This document shows, piece by piece, positions 27,620-36,581 of a DNA stretch of 64,000 bases. The stretch is taken from contig NZ_CP108454.1 in the NCBI RefSeq assembly GCF_036240795.1, forward strand, positions 1 to 64,000, read 5' to 3'. A program made the translations under genes and the position numbers. The notes under the pieces are model-generated. The model was not told the DNA's origin. It saw only the letters and a program-made list of their open reading frames with translations, and made no database searches. The DNA is from Streptomyces sp. NBC_01268 (lineage in GTDB: Bacteria > Actinomycetota > Actinomycetes > Streptomycetales > Streptomycetaceae). Within the stretch, counting starts at the first letter, position 1; every line of letters begins with the position of its first letter.

Positions 27620-29017
27620 GTGTTCCATCACCTTGGCCTCCTGCGGACCGCTCCCCTGCAGGGGGAGACGGCCTCGTCGCTGATCTGCCGCATCGCGAGC
27701 TGCTACGGGCTGGAAGCGAAGGCTTTGCGGTCCTGCTGGCACTGGCACAACCATCAGCCCAATCACGATGGCGGCGCCTGTCGGGCTGACGCCGAAGTGC
27801 TGCTGAACGCAACCGGGCGTCAGCTCCTGGCAGATCTGTGCGGCGTCGACGAGGACGTGCTGGCGCGTGCGCTGCCGTCCTGGGCGGGGCAGGACGGCGA
27901 GCTGCCGGCCGAGGGGGATGGAGTGCCAGCGGCGGCGTGGCGGGTTGGCGGCGTTGTTGCTGGGCCGGTGGCGTTTGGCTGTCGGTTGTGCGCGGCCCGG
28001 CGCACGGGGACAGCTTTCCGGACGATGCGGTACGCCCCTCGGTGGGATCGGGTGTGCGTGCGGCATGGGCGGTGGCTTTTGGACGCGGACGCCGACCAGC
28101 CTCGTGAGTACCTGGACGTGCGGCAACTGCCGGAGGTGGTCGCGGCGCAGCGTCGGTGGAGGGGGGTGGCGCGGCGGGCCGTACGGGCCGGGGCCGAGCC
28201 GGAGCGGGTGTTCGCTCTGGCATGGGCGGTGGTGGCACGGTGGTGGGATCAGGCGTATGGCTGGGAGCAGGAGACGGTCTGGCCGCGGCGGCTGCACCAG
28301 GTCGCGGGCGGGGATGCGGGTGGTGATCTGGAGTGGTGGCGGGTTGTGGGGCGGGATGCGGTCGTCTTCCCTGAGGTGGTGGCGGTCGCGGACGCTCTGC
28401 TGGATCCGGGCATGTCTGAGCTGGTGTGGGTGGACAGTGGTGCGGGGCGGCCGCGGGCGCTGCCCGCTGACGGGATGTTCTGCCGCCGGCTCGGGGAGGG
28501 GGTCGGGCGCGCGTGGCTTGGTCCGTTGGCGGCGACGGATCATGGCGGTCCGTTGATCGCGTGGATGGGCGGCGTCATCCGTCGGCGCCGCGGAACCGGC
28601 AGCCCGCCGGGGTACGCGGACGATCCGTGGTGGGTGCGCCAGGAGCATCAGCCGGTGACCATGGCCGGGCAGCTTCGGGTGCTGGGCAAGGAGAAGCGGG
28701 CGCCGGGCTCGGGGACGATGTGGCGGGCGGTGGTGCCGCCCGAGCAGCGGGCGCGGATCGGCAGTCTCGTCGACAGTGCTGAGGAACAGTTGCTTCAGCT
28801 GCGCCGTGTGCAGAGCGGGCCGACCGCCGATGTAGCCCAGCAACTGCTGCGCGGTCTCGGTCACTGCGCCGGTCTGATCGAGGCGGCCTGGAAGCGGACC
28901 GCGGTGGCGGCGGTGAACGGCGGGGTGCCATGGGAGGAGGTGGCCCGGTGGGCGGACGTGCCCGTCGAGGTTCTTAGGAGCATGCTGACGACAGGCGGGC
29001 GGGAAGACGGCGGCTGA
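27620..29017 (+). CDS. tniQ: TniQ-family transposition targeting protein
   Basis: About 465 residues. The N-terminus has the TniQ signature LLRTAPLQGETASSLICRIA. Two zinc-binding elements follow, FGCRLCAARR and RVCVRHGRWLL (Cys-x2-Cys and Cys-x2-His). Helical DNA-binding regions and a C-terminal helix-turn-helix-like end (WEEVARWADVPVEVLRSML) complete it. TniQ/TnsD proteins choose the insertion site and recruit TnsC. The frame opens at 27413 and the start could be any of several GTG codons; 27620 is chosen because sequence before it looks non-coding. A scrap of a sister gene sits at 9.96 kb. Confidence 0.78.
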   Translation: MFHHLGLLRTAPLQGETASSLICRIASCYGLEAKALRSCWHWHNHQPNHDGGACRADAEVLLNATGRQLLADLCGVDEDVLARALPSWAGQDGELPAEGDGVPAAAWRVGGVVAGPVAFGCRLCAARRTGTAFRTMRYAPRWDRVCVRHGRWLLDADADQPREYLDVRQLPEVVAAQRRWRGVARRAVRAGAEPERVFALAWAVVARWWDQAYGWEQETVWPRRLHQVAGGDAGGDLEWWRVVGRDAVVFPEVVAVADALLDPGMSELVWVDSGAGRPRALPADGMFCRRLGEGVGRAWLGPLAATDHGGPLIAWMGGVIRRRRGTGSPPGYADDPWWVRQEHQPVTMAGQLRVLGKEKRAPGSGTMWRAVVPPEQRARIGSLVDSAEEQLLQLRRVQSGPTADVAQQLLRGLGHCAGLIEAAWKRTAVAAVNGGVPWEEVARWADVPVEVLRSMLTTGGREDGG

Positions 29018-29122
29018 GAACGACGGGACGGGGTGTCACCTGTTAGCTGATAGGGCACTCGTTTGTGGCAGAAATCCTGAAAACAGCGATATCTGCCGGC
29101 GGGAGCGGCTTGGCTGACGCAG

Positions 29123-29932
29123 GTGATCAGCACAGGGGCGACCCGGCCTGGAGGCCGGGCAGGGCGAGTGGCCGTGGATCGAGGGTGCGGGTTCGAGGCG
29201 GTGTTCCTCGATCCGGTGGGGCAGCCGGTCCAGCAGCGGTGGGCGGATGCCGCCATGACCGCGGCGTTCGAGGAGCTGCCGCCGGTGTCGGCGTTCCCGG
29301 TGATCCCGGGGCGGCGCTGGGGGCCAGGCCTGTGGTGGTCAGCAACCACCGGGCGGCACGTGGCTGCGGGGTCGAACGCGATGCGTACCCAGCTGATGGT
29401 CTTGGACCGCGACCCGCATGTGACCGGGCTCGCGGGGCGTCCGGTGCGGCTGCTGTGGCGGGACAATCGGGGGCGGGTGCGTTCCTGGGTGCCGCAGCTG
29501 TTCGTCCGGTACCGCGACGGCACGGGTCTGCTGGCCGACTGCCCCAGCCACCCAGAAGCCGGCGGCGACCGTGCTTTGAAGGCTGCCGAAGCGATGGGCG
29601 AGGCGTGTGAGGAGATCGGCTGGAACTACCGGCGCCTTGCGCCGCTCGACGATGTGCCGGCCGCCAATCTGAAGTGGCTGGCCGGCTACCGCCATCCCCG
29701 CAACGCCGGCCGCCTGGGCCTGACGCCCGCTGTTGTGGAGGTGTTCGCGCGGCCACGGCCGCTGCTGGAGGGAGCCGAAGCTGTCGGTGACCCGATCGAG
29801 GTTCTTCCCGTCGTCTTCCACGCCCTGTGGCACGGACAGCTCACCACGGACTTGGAGGTGCCGCTGCACGAGTGCGTCCTTGTCGGTCCCAGGGGATGGA
29901 ACGGTCTGGGCGGGACGGGAGGTGCCGGGTGA
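29123..29932 (+). CDS. TnsA-like protein lacking catalytic residues
   Basis: A 269-residue protein in the TnsA position. The core pattern of actinobacterial TnsA-like nucleases is visible: QLMVLDRDPHVTGLAGRPVR, then RVRSWVPQLFVRYRDG, then LLADC. Active relatives typically have Glu before the first block and Asp in HVPDxF. Here the first is replaced around SNAMR and the second by Gln (Q125). It is therefore probably a structural partner of the transposase without 5'-strand nicking. Its stop overlaps the tnsB GTG by four bases. Confidence 0.65.
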   Translation: MISTGATRPGGRAGRVAVDRGCGFEAVFLDPVGQPVQQRWADAAMTAAFEELPPVSAFPVIPGRRWGPGLWWSATTGRHVAAGSNAMRTQLMVLDRDPHVTGLAGRPVRLLWRDNRGRVRSWVPQLFVRYRDGTGLLADCPSHPEAGGDRALKAAEAMGEACEEIGWNYRRLAPLDDVPAANLKWLAGYRHPRNAGRLGLTPAVVEVFARPRPLLEGAEAVGDPIEVLPVVFHALWHGQLTTDLEVPLHECVLVGPRGWNGLGGTGGAG

Positions 29933-32028
29933 GCGCGCGGCGCACTGCGCGGCCGGCCGTGGCGGTCGGGGCGCATGTCTGTTTCCGCGGTGTGAAGTGG
30001 CAGGTGGCCGCCCTGTCCGGGCAGACCGTTCACCTCGTCGGCCCGGACGGCGGTGGCGAGGCGGTGCTCGCCGGGTACCTGTTCGCCGATCCCGGCTTCA
30101 GCGTCATCGGGGCCGACGCACCGCAGGCGGCCCCGCAGTGGGGGCTGTTCGAGACCGCGCCCGCCGCGGCGCGGAACAAGGCCCTGGCCTGGCAGCGGCA
30201 CGTGAGGGAAGTCGAATGCGGCCTTGCCGACGGGCCCGGCAGCGGTGGAGTGGTGCGGGAGCAGTACGACCCCGCACGGCACACGCTGGCCGAGCGGGAG
30301 CAGGCCAAGGCCGAGGAGCTGACCGCCCTGGGGTTCGGGCGGGTGTCGCGTACCACGGTGCAGCGCATGCGCCTGGCCTACCGCAAGCAGGGACTGTGGG
30401 GGTTGCTCGACCACCGCACCACCCGCGCCTCCAGCCCTACCGGGCGCTGCGACGAACGGGTCGTCGCCGCCGTCCGTGAGGCGCTGCGCCGCCGGCGCGG
30501 GCGTTCCAGGGGCACCATCAGCGGCCTGTTCCCGCTGATCAACCAGATTCTCAAGGAGCGGCACGGCCCCGGTGCGGTGCCCGTTCCGTCCCAGGCCACG
30601 CTGTACCGGCTCGTCACCACGCTCGCCCGCCCCGGTGAGCTGCCCAGTGGCCCGGTGCGGCAGGTGCCTGCGAGTGTCGAGGGGCGGGCTTTCACCCCTG
30701 CCACGGCGCTGCGGCCGGGCGAGCAGGTCCAGATCGACACCACCCGCCTGGATGTTCTGGCTCTCTTCGACGACGGGCGCCTGGCCCGGCCCGAGCTGAC
30801 CATCGCTGTCGATGTCGCGACCCGCTCCATCCTGGCTGCCGTGCTGTGCCCGAGCGCGACCAAGGCTGTGGACGCGGCCCTGCTGCTGGCGGAGATGGCC
30901 GTCCCTCACCCGGCCAGGCCGGCCTGGCCGGACATCCTGCGCATGGACCATGCCCGCGCGCTCCCCCACCAGCGGCTGGCCACGCTGGACGAGCGTCTGG
31001 CCGGTGCGGCGGCCCGGCCGGTCGTCCTGCCGGAGACGATCGTCGTCGACCGGGGCAAGGTCTTCGTCTCCGCCGCGTTCACCGCCGCCTGCGAGACCCT
31101 CGGCATCAGCGTCCAGCCCGCCCCGCCCCGCGCTCCCACCGCGAAGGGCATCGTCGAGCGGACTTTCGGCTCCATCAACGCCCTGTTCTGCCAGCACCTG
31201 CCCGGCTACACCGGATCCGACGTCACCCGCCGCGGCCCCGATGCCGAGAAAGACGCCTGCTACAGCGTCGCCCAGTTGCAGGACCTCCTCGATGAGTGGC
31301 TGGTGCACTACCACCACCGGCCTCACGAAGGGCTGCGCCACCCGATGATGCCCAAGAAGGCCCTTACCCCGAATGAGATGTGGGGCGTGCTCGTCGCCGT
31401 CGCCGGACACGTACCCGTCCCATTGACCGGGCGCGATTACCTCGAACTGCTGCCCGTGCGCTGGCAGGCCATCACCCCCGCCGGCATCACCATCCACCAC
31501 CGCACCTACGACGCCGATCTCCTCGCCCCGCACCGCGGCCAGGCCTCCCCCGTCGCCGGCCGCGGCGGGAAATGGGAGATCCACTACAACCCCCACGACG
31601 TACGCCAGATCTGGGTGCGCCTGCCTGACGGTGAACTCACCGAGATTCCGTGGATCCACCGCGACCACGTCCACCGGCCCTTCGACGAACGCACCTGGCA
31701 GCACATCCGCACCCAGGCCGTCGACGGCAGCCACGGTGACGCCGAGCAGTACGAAGCCAGCCTCGCCGACGCCCTCGACCAGCTCATGCGACGCGTCCAC
31801 AGCGGCCACGCCACCAAAACGGATCAGGCCCTCATGGCCCGCACCGCTCACATCCCGCTTCCCACAGCCCGCAATGGGAACCACGGCACCGAAGCAACCG
31901 CCGGCAGCCCGGAACAGCGGGACGACGACAGCATCGACGACCTCGACGACCTGCCCGACGACGTCAGCCCCGCCCCGGCCACCGGATTCGGGCTCTACAA
32001 CGCGCACGAGGAAGCCGCCACATGGTGA
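29929..32028 (+). CDS. tnsB: TnsB/TniA-type DDE transposase
   Basis: A 699-residue Mu/Tn7-type integrase. The N-terminus has helix-turn-helix regions (SRTTVQRMRLAYRKQGLWGL). The RNase-H-like core has D270 (VQIDTTRLDV), D374 (IVVDRGKVF) and E410 (GIVERTFGS), the Asp-to-Glu spacing being 35. A Mu-C beta-barrel follows (LLPVRWQAITPAGITIHH) and an acidic, disordered C-terminal tail (DDDSIDDLDDLPDD) probably contacts TnsC. The GTG start overlaps the tnsA-like stop (GTGA), and its own stop overlaps tnsC. All catalytic residues are intact. It cleaves and joins the transposon 3' ends. Confidence 0.9.
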   Translation: MSARRTARPAVAVGAHVCFRGVKWQVAALSGQTVHLVGPDGGGEAVLAGYLFADPGFSVIGADAPQAAPQWGLFETAPAAARNKALAWQRHVREVECGLADGPGSGGVVREQYDPARHTLAEREQAKAEELTALGFGRVSRTTVQRMRLAYRKQGLWGLLDHRTTRASSPTGRCDERVVAAVREALRRRRGRSRGTISGLFPLINQILKERHGPGAVPVPSQATLYRLVTTLARPGELPSGPVRQVPASVEGRAFTPATALRPGEQVQIDTTRLDVLALFDDGRLARPELTIAVDVATRSILAAVLCPSATKAVDAALLLAEMAVPHPARPAWPDILRMDHARALPHQRLATLDERLAGAAARPVVLPETIVVDRGKVFVSAAFTAACETLGISVQPAPPRAPTAKGIVERTFGSINALFCQHLPGYTGSDVTRRGPDAEKDACYSVAQLQDLLDEWLVHYHHRPHEGLRHPMMPKKALTPNEMWGVLVAVAGHVPVPLTGRDYLELLPVRWQAITPAGITIHHRTYDADLLAPHRGQASPVAGRGGKWEIHYNPHDVRQIWVRLPDGELTEIPWIHRDHVHRPFDERTWQHIRTQAVDGSHGDAEQYEASLADALDQLMRRVHSGHATKTDQALMARTAHIPLPTARNGNHGTEATAGSPEQRDDDSIDDLDDLPDDVSPAPATGFGLYNAHEEAATW

Positions 32029-33071
32029 ACCCCGGCCAGACAAGCGCGAGCAGCACACAAGGCGGCACCGACGACAGCGGCGAGGCCGAGCTGTCCTGGC
32101 CCCTGACCACCTGGCAGGGCTGGCACCGATTCGCCACCACCGACCCACCCACCCCGCCCAGCCCCGGCGACCCGCCCCGCAGCACAGAAGAACGACTGGC
32201 CTACCACTCCGCGTTCGTCACCATCCGCACCCCCGCCATCAGCCAGCTCGCCACCCAGGTCCGCACCCTGATGATCCTCGGCCGCCACCAGCAGACCACC
32301 GCACGGCCCTCACTGATCGTCACCGGACCCGCCGCAGCAGGGAAAACGACCGCACTCCTCAACGTCGGCCGTACCTGCCACCTCGCCCACACCCGCAAAA
32401 ACCCCGCACCGCCCGGATCAGCACACGCAGCAGTACCCGTCGCGTATGTCCTCGTCCCGCCCGGCGCGACCGCAAAGACCCTCGTCACCGAGTTCGCCCG
32501 CTACCTCGGCATCCCCACCACCGCGCGCATGACCCAGACCCAGATCACCGACGCCGTCTGCCACACCTACACCCAAGCCGGTGTGCAGCTGGTGATGATC
32601 GACGAGATCCACCGCCTCAACCCCCGCACCACCACCGGCGCCCAAACCGCCGATCTGATCAAAGACCTCAGCGAACGCCTGCCCGCCACGTTCGTCTACG
32701 CCGGCATCAACGTCACCGAAACACCCCTGTTCAGCGGGACACGGGGTGCCCAGCTCGCCGGACGCGCCACCCTCGTCGACTGCGGTCCCCTCCCCGCCCG
32801 CCACGGCACCCGCCACCCGTTCCGCGACGTCATCACCGACATCGAAAACAACCTCGACCTCCACCAGCACACACCCGGCACCCTCCCCCGCCACGCCCCC
32901 TACCTCCACCAGCGCACCGCCGGCCGCATCGGATCCCTCACAAGGCTCATCCGACAAGCCGCCATCACCGCCATCCACGACGGCACCGAACGCATCACCA
33001 AGACCACCCTCGACGCCATCCGCCTCGACCACCTCGCCGAAACCCACCACCGCCCCCGCCGAAGCCGATAA
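32022..33071 (+). CDS. tnsC: TnsC/TniB-type AAA+ transposition regulator
   Basis: A 349-residue AAA+ ATPase. Walker A is GPAAAGKTT (residues 102-110), Walker B is LVMIDEIHRL (about 188-197), with a sensor region around FVYAGINVTET and an arginine-rich end. It matches TniB/TnsC helpers that bridge the target selector and the transposase. The ATG overlaps the tnsB stop by seven bases. After its stop come about 220 bp of C/A-rich DNA with no gene, presumably the transposon's right end. Confidence 0.9.
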   Translation: MVNPGQTSASSTQGGTDDSGEAELSWPLTTWQGWHRFATTDPPTPPSPGDPPRSTEERLAYHSAFVTIRTPAISQLATQVRTLMILGRHQQTTARPSLIVTGPAAAGKTTALLNVGRTCHLAHTRKNPAPPGSAHAAVPVAYVLVPPGATAKTLVTEFARYLGIPTTARMTQTQITDAVCHTYTQAGVQLVMIDEIHRLNPRTTTGAQTADLIKDLSERLPATFVYAGINVTETPLFSGTRGAQLAGRATLVDCGPLPARHGTRHPFRDVITDIENNLDLHQHTPGTLPRHAPYLHQRTAGRIGSLTRLIRQAAITAIHDGTERITKTTLDAIRLDHLAETHHRPRRSR

Positions 33072-33290
33072 GCCCACCCCGCCGAACAGGCAGAACAGCC
33101 CTGACCAGCACAAACACCAACCGGGCCTTTACACGCTAGAACTACCTACAACACACCCAGCCCCACTCAACACAGAACACATATCCCCAGCCCACACACC
33201 ACAGCCACCCCGTCGAACCGCCAACTCAACCTCTCAACAAACCCACAACACCCCAGGCCACCAACGACCCGACACACCAACAAACCCCCC

Positions 33291-34157
33291 ACCGAGCGTT
33301 ACCGCCGCACCCAGACACGCCCCGAACAGGTCGGTCTCACCATCGGCGCCGGCCTGCGCCGCACCCCGGGCCTGCGACGCGAAGAGCTCGCCACCCTGGC
33401 GGGGATCAGCATCGACTACTACGTGCGCCTGGAGCGCGGCAAGGAGACCCGGCCCAGCCCCGCCGTCCTCGACGCCCTCGCCCGCGCGCTCCACCTCGAC
33501 GACCAGGAACACCAGCACCTGCGCGAGCTCGCCGTCCACGCCGCCCGCTACGCCCCCGAACCGCCCCCGGCGCCCAGCCGCACCGTGCACCCCCACCTCA
33601 AACTGCTCCTGGAGACGATGCGCCCCAACCCCGCGTACATCGTCAGCCGCAGCATGGACTTCCTCGCCTCCAACCCCGGCGGGCTCGCCCTCTACACGGG
33701 CCTGGCCGACTGGCCGGTCAAGCAGCGCAACCTTGCCCGCTACCTCTTCCTCCACCCCGCCTCACGCGACCTGTTTCCCGACTGGGACCGCCAGGTCCGC
33801 GCCTGCGTCGTCCGCCTGCGCGCCACCGCCGGCACCATCCCCGACGCCCCCGACCTGACCAACCTCGTCGGCGAGCTCCTCCTCAAGAGCCCGGACTTCG
33901 CAAGGCTCTGGGAACGCTACGAGGTCACCGGCAACAAGCCCGCCCGCAAGACCTTCCACCACCCCCAGGTCGGCACCATGCACCTCACGGGCCAGTCCAT
34001 GTTCCTCGACGGCACCCCCGGGCAACGTCTCGGCGTCTACACCGTCGAACTCGGCACCCCCGACTACGACGCCATGATCCTTCTCGACATGACCGCGCCC
34101 AAGCCTGACCGCGCCCCCACCGCGAAGGACGAAGAGCAGCAACGCACGGACTCCTGA
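33291..34157 (+). pseudogene. XRE/MmyB-like regulator, 5'-truncated
   Basis: The open frame begins in RYRRTQTRPEQVGL and continues through the signature LRRTPGLRREELATLAGIS of the XRE family with a C-terminal MmyB-like ligand-binding domain (from about 33590). Normal proteins have another 10-15 residues and a start codon in front. Here no ATG or GTG precedes the helix-turn-helix in this frame, and the only start (GTG 33423) lies inside it. The gene begins where the Tn7-like element should end, so insertion probably removed its 5' end. Confidence 0.7.
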
Positions 34158-34329
34158 GCCGACTTCCGGAGCGGCCCCCGGAATCTCATGGAATAGCGCA
34201 TCGAGAACGCCTCTTCACCAGTACAGGACCTCCTCGCCGCGCAGGCGCACCAGTAGGAGCACTGGTGCGAAGCGCTCAGACAACCGCGCCAGGCACGAAT
34301 ACCGCACGGTTCGAATGACGCTCCCCGCC

Positions 34330-34619
34330 AGCTGGCGCCAGCGCCTGGACGGCGCAGCGCAGGGAGGCGTACGCCAACGACCAGGACGCCTCCACGAGTC
34401 TGGTCGCGGTGAACCGCGCGGTCCAACCGGCAGAAGGCCGACCAGGACCCGCAGACCTGGCTCCCCCCGGTCCCCGAACCGGTGTGCCGGTACCTGTCCG
34501 AGTGGGCCGGCACCAAGCTGCGCTGGAGCCTGGCTGCAGATGCCGGCGAGCGGGACGCTTTGACCAGGCTCGCGGAGTCTTGCCCTGACGCCACGGTCAG
34601 CTACGAGCAGGCCCTCTGA
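34330..34619 (+). pseudogene. HNH/DUF1524 (GmrSD-type) nuclease remnant
   Basis: Pieces in changing frames match the C-terminus of Streptomyces DUF1524 HNH-family proteins: EAYANDQDAS and SLVAVNRAV, then DPQTW with PP, then VCRYLSEWAGTKLRWSLAAD and LAESCPDATVSYEQAL with a stop. The N-terminal two thirds, including the His of the catalytic site, are missing. At least two frame changes separate the blocks. It is not functional. Confidence 0.6.
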
Positions 34620-34822
34620 CCACTGGCGTGCGGCGGCCCGGTGGCCACCACGCGGTGCGTGGCCCCTGAGTGCCGTGAAGCTGACTCGGCGCGGTGCAGG
34701 TGTGTCTCCCGTGTGGTGCGCGGATGTGGTCCGCTTCCGTAGAGGGGCGTTGCCCCCGGAACCGGCACCCTCCAGTTTGAAAGGTCCGGGCCCGGCTCTG
34801 CGGCTTGGCCGTTGCAGCTGCT

Positions 34823-34858
34823 GTTCGATCGGCGGCGCTGTTGCGCCGCCGATCGAAC
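34823..34858 (-). terminator. Long perfect hairpin terminator
   Basis: GTTCGATCGGCGGCGC, loop TGTT, and the exact complement form a 16-bp stem. It lies about 20 bases after the stop of the FG-GAP fragment read on the minus strand, so it is that gene's original terminator. A related stem follows the paralogous fragment at 50.5 kb. Confidence 0.8.
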
Positions 34859-34877
34859 ACGTCGGCGCCGGCTTGGA

Positions 34878-35020
34878 TCAGCCGAAGGTGACCTTGTCGG
34901 TCCACAGGTCGTCACCGGTCTGGATGACGTTGCCGTAGGAGGCCTGATGTGAGGTGCGTCCGCCTCGGTAGAAGCGGACGTTGCCCGTCTTGTACATGGC
35001 CCAGAAGTCGGGGATTCCGT
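34878..35020 (-). pseudogene. FG-GAP/VCBS-repeat protein, 3' end only
   Basis: The frame reads DGIPDFWAMYKTGNVRFYR then SHQASYGNVIQTGDDLW and stops, the last blade of a secreted FG-GAP (VCBS) repeat protein in Streptomyces. Everything before it is gone, and at 35020 it meets a kinase fragment on the opposite strand. A homologous copy, joined to different DNA, lies at 50620-50770. Confidence 0.65.
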
Positions 35021-35021
35021 C

Positions 35022-35447
35022 GGCGACAACCCGCTCGACATCCCGGCCCTGGAGGCGTTCTTCGCGGCGATCGCCGTACTCCTGCGGGCGGGTACGACCG
35101 TCGTCGCCGAAGCCGCCTTCCAAGACCGTCTCTGGCGCCCCGGGCTGGAGCCGCTCGCGGAGTTCGCCGACCTACGGATCATCCGGTGCACCACCCCCGC
35201 CTCAGCCATCGCCCGACGTATCGCCGACCGAGCGCACAGCGACCGCCACCGGGTCGCCCATGGAGACAAGGCTCTGCTCGCCGACATGGAGGCCGGCGTC
35301 TACGACCCTGACCGGTTCATTCCCATCAGCCTGGCCGCCCCTAAGCTCCTGGTGGACACCTCCGACGGCTACGCGCCCGGCATGGCGGAGATCCACAGAT
35401 TCCTGCTGCGGCCGGGCAGGGCCGACTCGGGCATGCTGCCCGCGTGA
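35022..35447 (+). pseudogene. P-loop kinase-like ATPase, C-terminal part only
   Basis: Starting abruptly at GDNPLDIPALEAFF, the frame encodes AVLLRAGTTVVAEAAFQDRL, then ADLRIIRCTTPASAI and ends DTSDGYAPGMAEIHRFLL. Related actinobacterial AAA/zeta-like kinases have this order after a Walker A motif of the GxPGSGKST type, which is absent here. The 5' part was replaced by the FG-GAP fragment. No start codon precedes the homologous region. Confidence 0.65.
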
Positions 35448-35770
35448 AGCCACCCGGGATCGGCGAGGTGACTGAAGCGCGTGTCGCCCGCTACCTCCGC
35501 GAGCGGGCTACACCTTCGCGGTGGAGCCCGAGTTCGGCACCGGCCGCCACCCCGACTACCTGACCACCGCAGGCGAGCACACGCTCGTCGCCGAGGTGAA
35601 GGCGCTGGAGACCTGTGACATGTTCGAGAACACTGTCCCGAGCCAGGTGATGCACCGCTCGTCGACCGAGGATCCGGCCCCGACCCGCAAGCAAATCACA
35701 GCATGGCCGACGGGTGCCAGGCGCGGCGCAAGAGGCCGAAGACCCAGAAGTCGCAGACGTCACCGTTGAC
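35444..35770 (+). pseudogene. PD-(D/E)xK-like nuclease remnant
   Basis: The first frame (VKPPGIGEVTEARVARYLRE) is interrupted and continues in another as EPEFGTGRHPDYLTTAGEHT then LVAEVKALET. The Pro-Asp...Glu-x-Lys pattern suits a PD-(D/E)xK nuclease-like protein. A frameshift near 35510 and lost C-terminal coding make it inactive. From 35771 to 36017 I see no gene. Confidence 0.5.
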
Positions 35771-36017
35771 GACGCAAACAGGTCTCGGTGGCTATCCGGG
35801 CGTTGCTACGGCCACGAGCCGCCGGCAAGGCGGTCGCCGCCCGCTGCTGCATCTGGTGCGGGGCTGGTGGCCGTAGGCCCTCTTCTTCAGCCGGTGGCAC
35901 TCAGCCGCGGTCAGCACCACGGGCGCGGCAGGGCAGGCAGACCTCGCAGGCAGGTCAGCCGAATCTTCCGGGGTCGTACGGAGGGACGGGGCTCGTGCGC
36001 GTCCGGCGGCTGAGGAC

Positions 36018-36479
36018 TCAGGTGGCGGGCGGGGCCGTCGCGTGGCGCGTCTGCTGGATCAGCACGGCAGTGGCTCGTTCCAGGAGTTCGCAGAGTGCTG
36101 CGTGTTCGGAGGGCGTGAACGCGTCGGTCAGTGCGCGCTCAAGGATGATCACCTCCTGGTAGGCGCGGTCGAGGACGGTCTGACCCTCATCGGTCAGGGT
36201 GGCGATCTGCACCTTGGCGTGCACCGGGGACGTCTCGCGGCGGATCAGTCCCTTGGCGTCCATGTTGGTCAGCACACTGCTCATGCTCTGCTGCGTCACC
36301 CCGCAGGAGCGGGCCAGCTGGGCGCCGGACATGCCGCCTTCACGCGAGAGGGCCAGCAGCACGGTGTACTGCGTCATGGTCAGCCCGTAGCCGCGCAGCA
36401 CGGCCTCGTGATGCGCCATCAACGCCTGCTCCGACCGCCTGATCCGGGTACAGAGGGACTCCTCGACCGGGGTTTCCAC
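36018..36479 (-). CDS. MarR-family transcriptional regulator
   Basis: A 153-residue winged-helix repressor. The helix-turn-helix region (GGMSGAQLARSCGVTQQSMS) and the wing (LIRRETSPVHAKVQIATLT) are typical of MarR, with dimerisation helices at both ends. It is divergent from a quinone oxidoreductase gene with a shared 102-bp intergenic region carrying palindromes. It should repress both genes until an electrophile or quinone-like ligand binds. Start ATG at 36479. Confidence 0.9.
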   Translation of the reverse strand: METPVEESLCTRIRRSEQALMAHHEAVLRGYGLTMTQYTVLLALSREGGMSGAQLARSCGVTQQSMSSVLTNMDAKGLIRRETSPVHAKVQIATLTDEGQTVLDRAYQEVIILERALTDAFTPSEHAALCELLERATAVLIQQTRHATAPPAT

Positions 36480-36511
36480 GATGCACTCCTACTCAACTAA
36501 CAGATTCATGG

Positions 36512-36565
36512 GTTGACTCAGGAACCTTATACACCTAGGTTCCAGTATCAGGATACTGAGTCAAC
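36512..36565. promoter_or_regulatory. Nested operator between marR-like gene and oxidoreductase
   Basis: GTTGACTCA (36512-36520) pairs with TGAGTCAAC (36557-36565). Inside lie GGAACC / GGTTCC (36521-36526 and 36538-36543) and AGTATC-AG-GATACT (36544-36557). TTGACT at 36513 and TAGGTT at 36536 have promoter-like spacing of 17. This nested dyad is the likely MarR binding site overlapping the oxidoreductase promoter. Confidence 0.75.
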
Positions 36566-36581
36566 GCAAGGAGCTGTACTC

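Larger units (their letters stand above)
27413..33290 (+). mobile_element. Tn7/Tn5053-like transposon core (tniQ-tnsA-tnsB-tnsC)
   Basis: Four same-strand genes (TniQ-like 27620, TnsA-like 29123, DDE transposase 29929, AAA+ ATPase 32022) form the recognisable core of a Tn7-like element, the last three overlapping or nearly so. The left limit lies between the DUF4238 start and TniQ. The right limit lies near 33290, where an XRE regulator begins abruptly without its N-terminus. I could not identify terminal inverted repeats or a target duplication, so boundaries are approximate. No cargo lies between tnsC and the presumed right end. Confidence 0.65.

Noticed and set aside
29686..32148. 820-codon minus-strand frame opposite tnsB
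   Set aside because: It is the antisense shadow of tnsB and tnsC. Its translation is low-complexity Gly/Val/Arg with no motif, while the plus strand encodes a clear transposase.
1..33071. A CRISPR-associated transposon (CAST) formed by the CRISPR arrays and the Tn7-like genes
   Set aside because: They lie 23 kb apart with several unrelated loci between them, no Cascade genes are present, and the repeats look like ordinary type I-E units with leaders. There is no evidence of guide-directed targeting.
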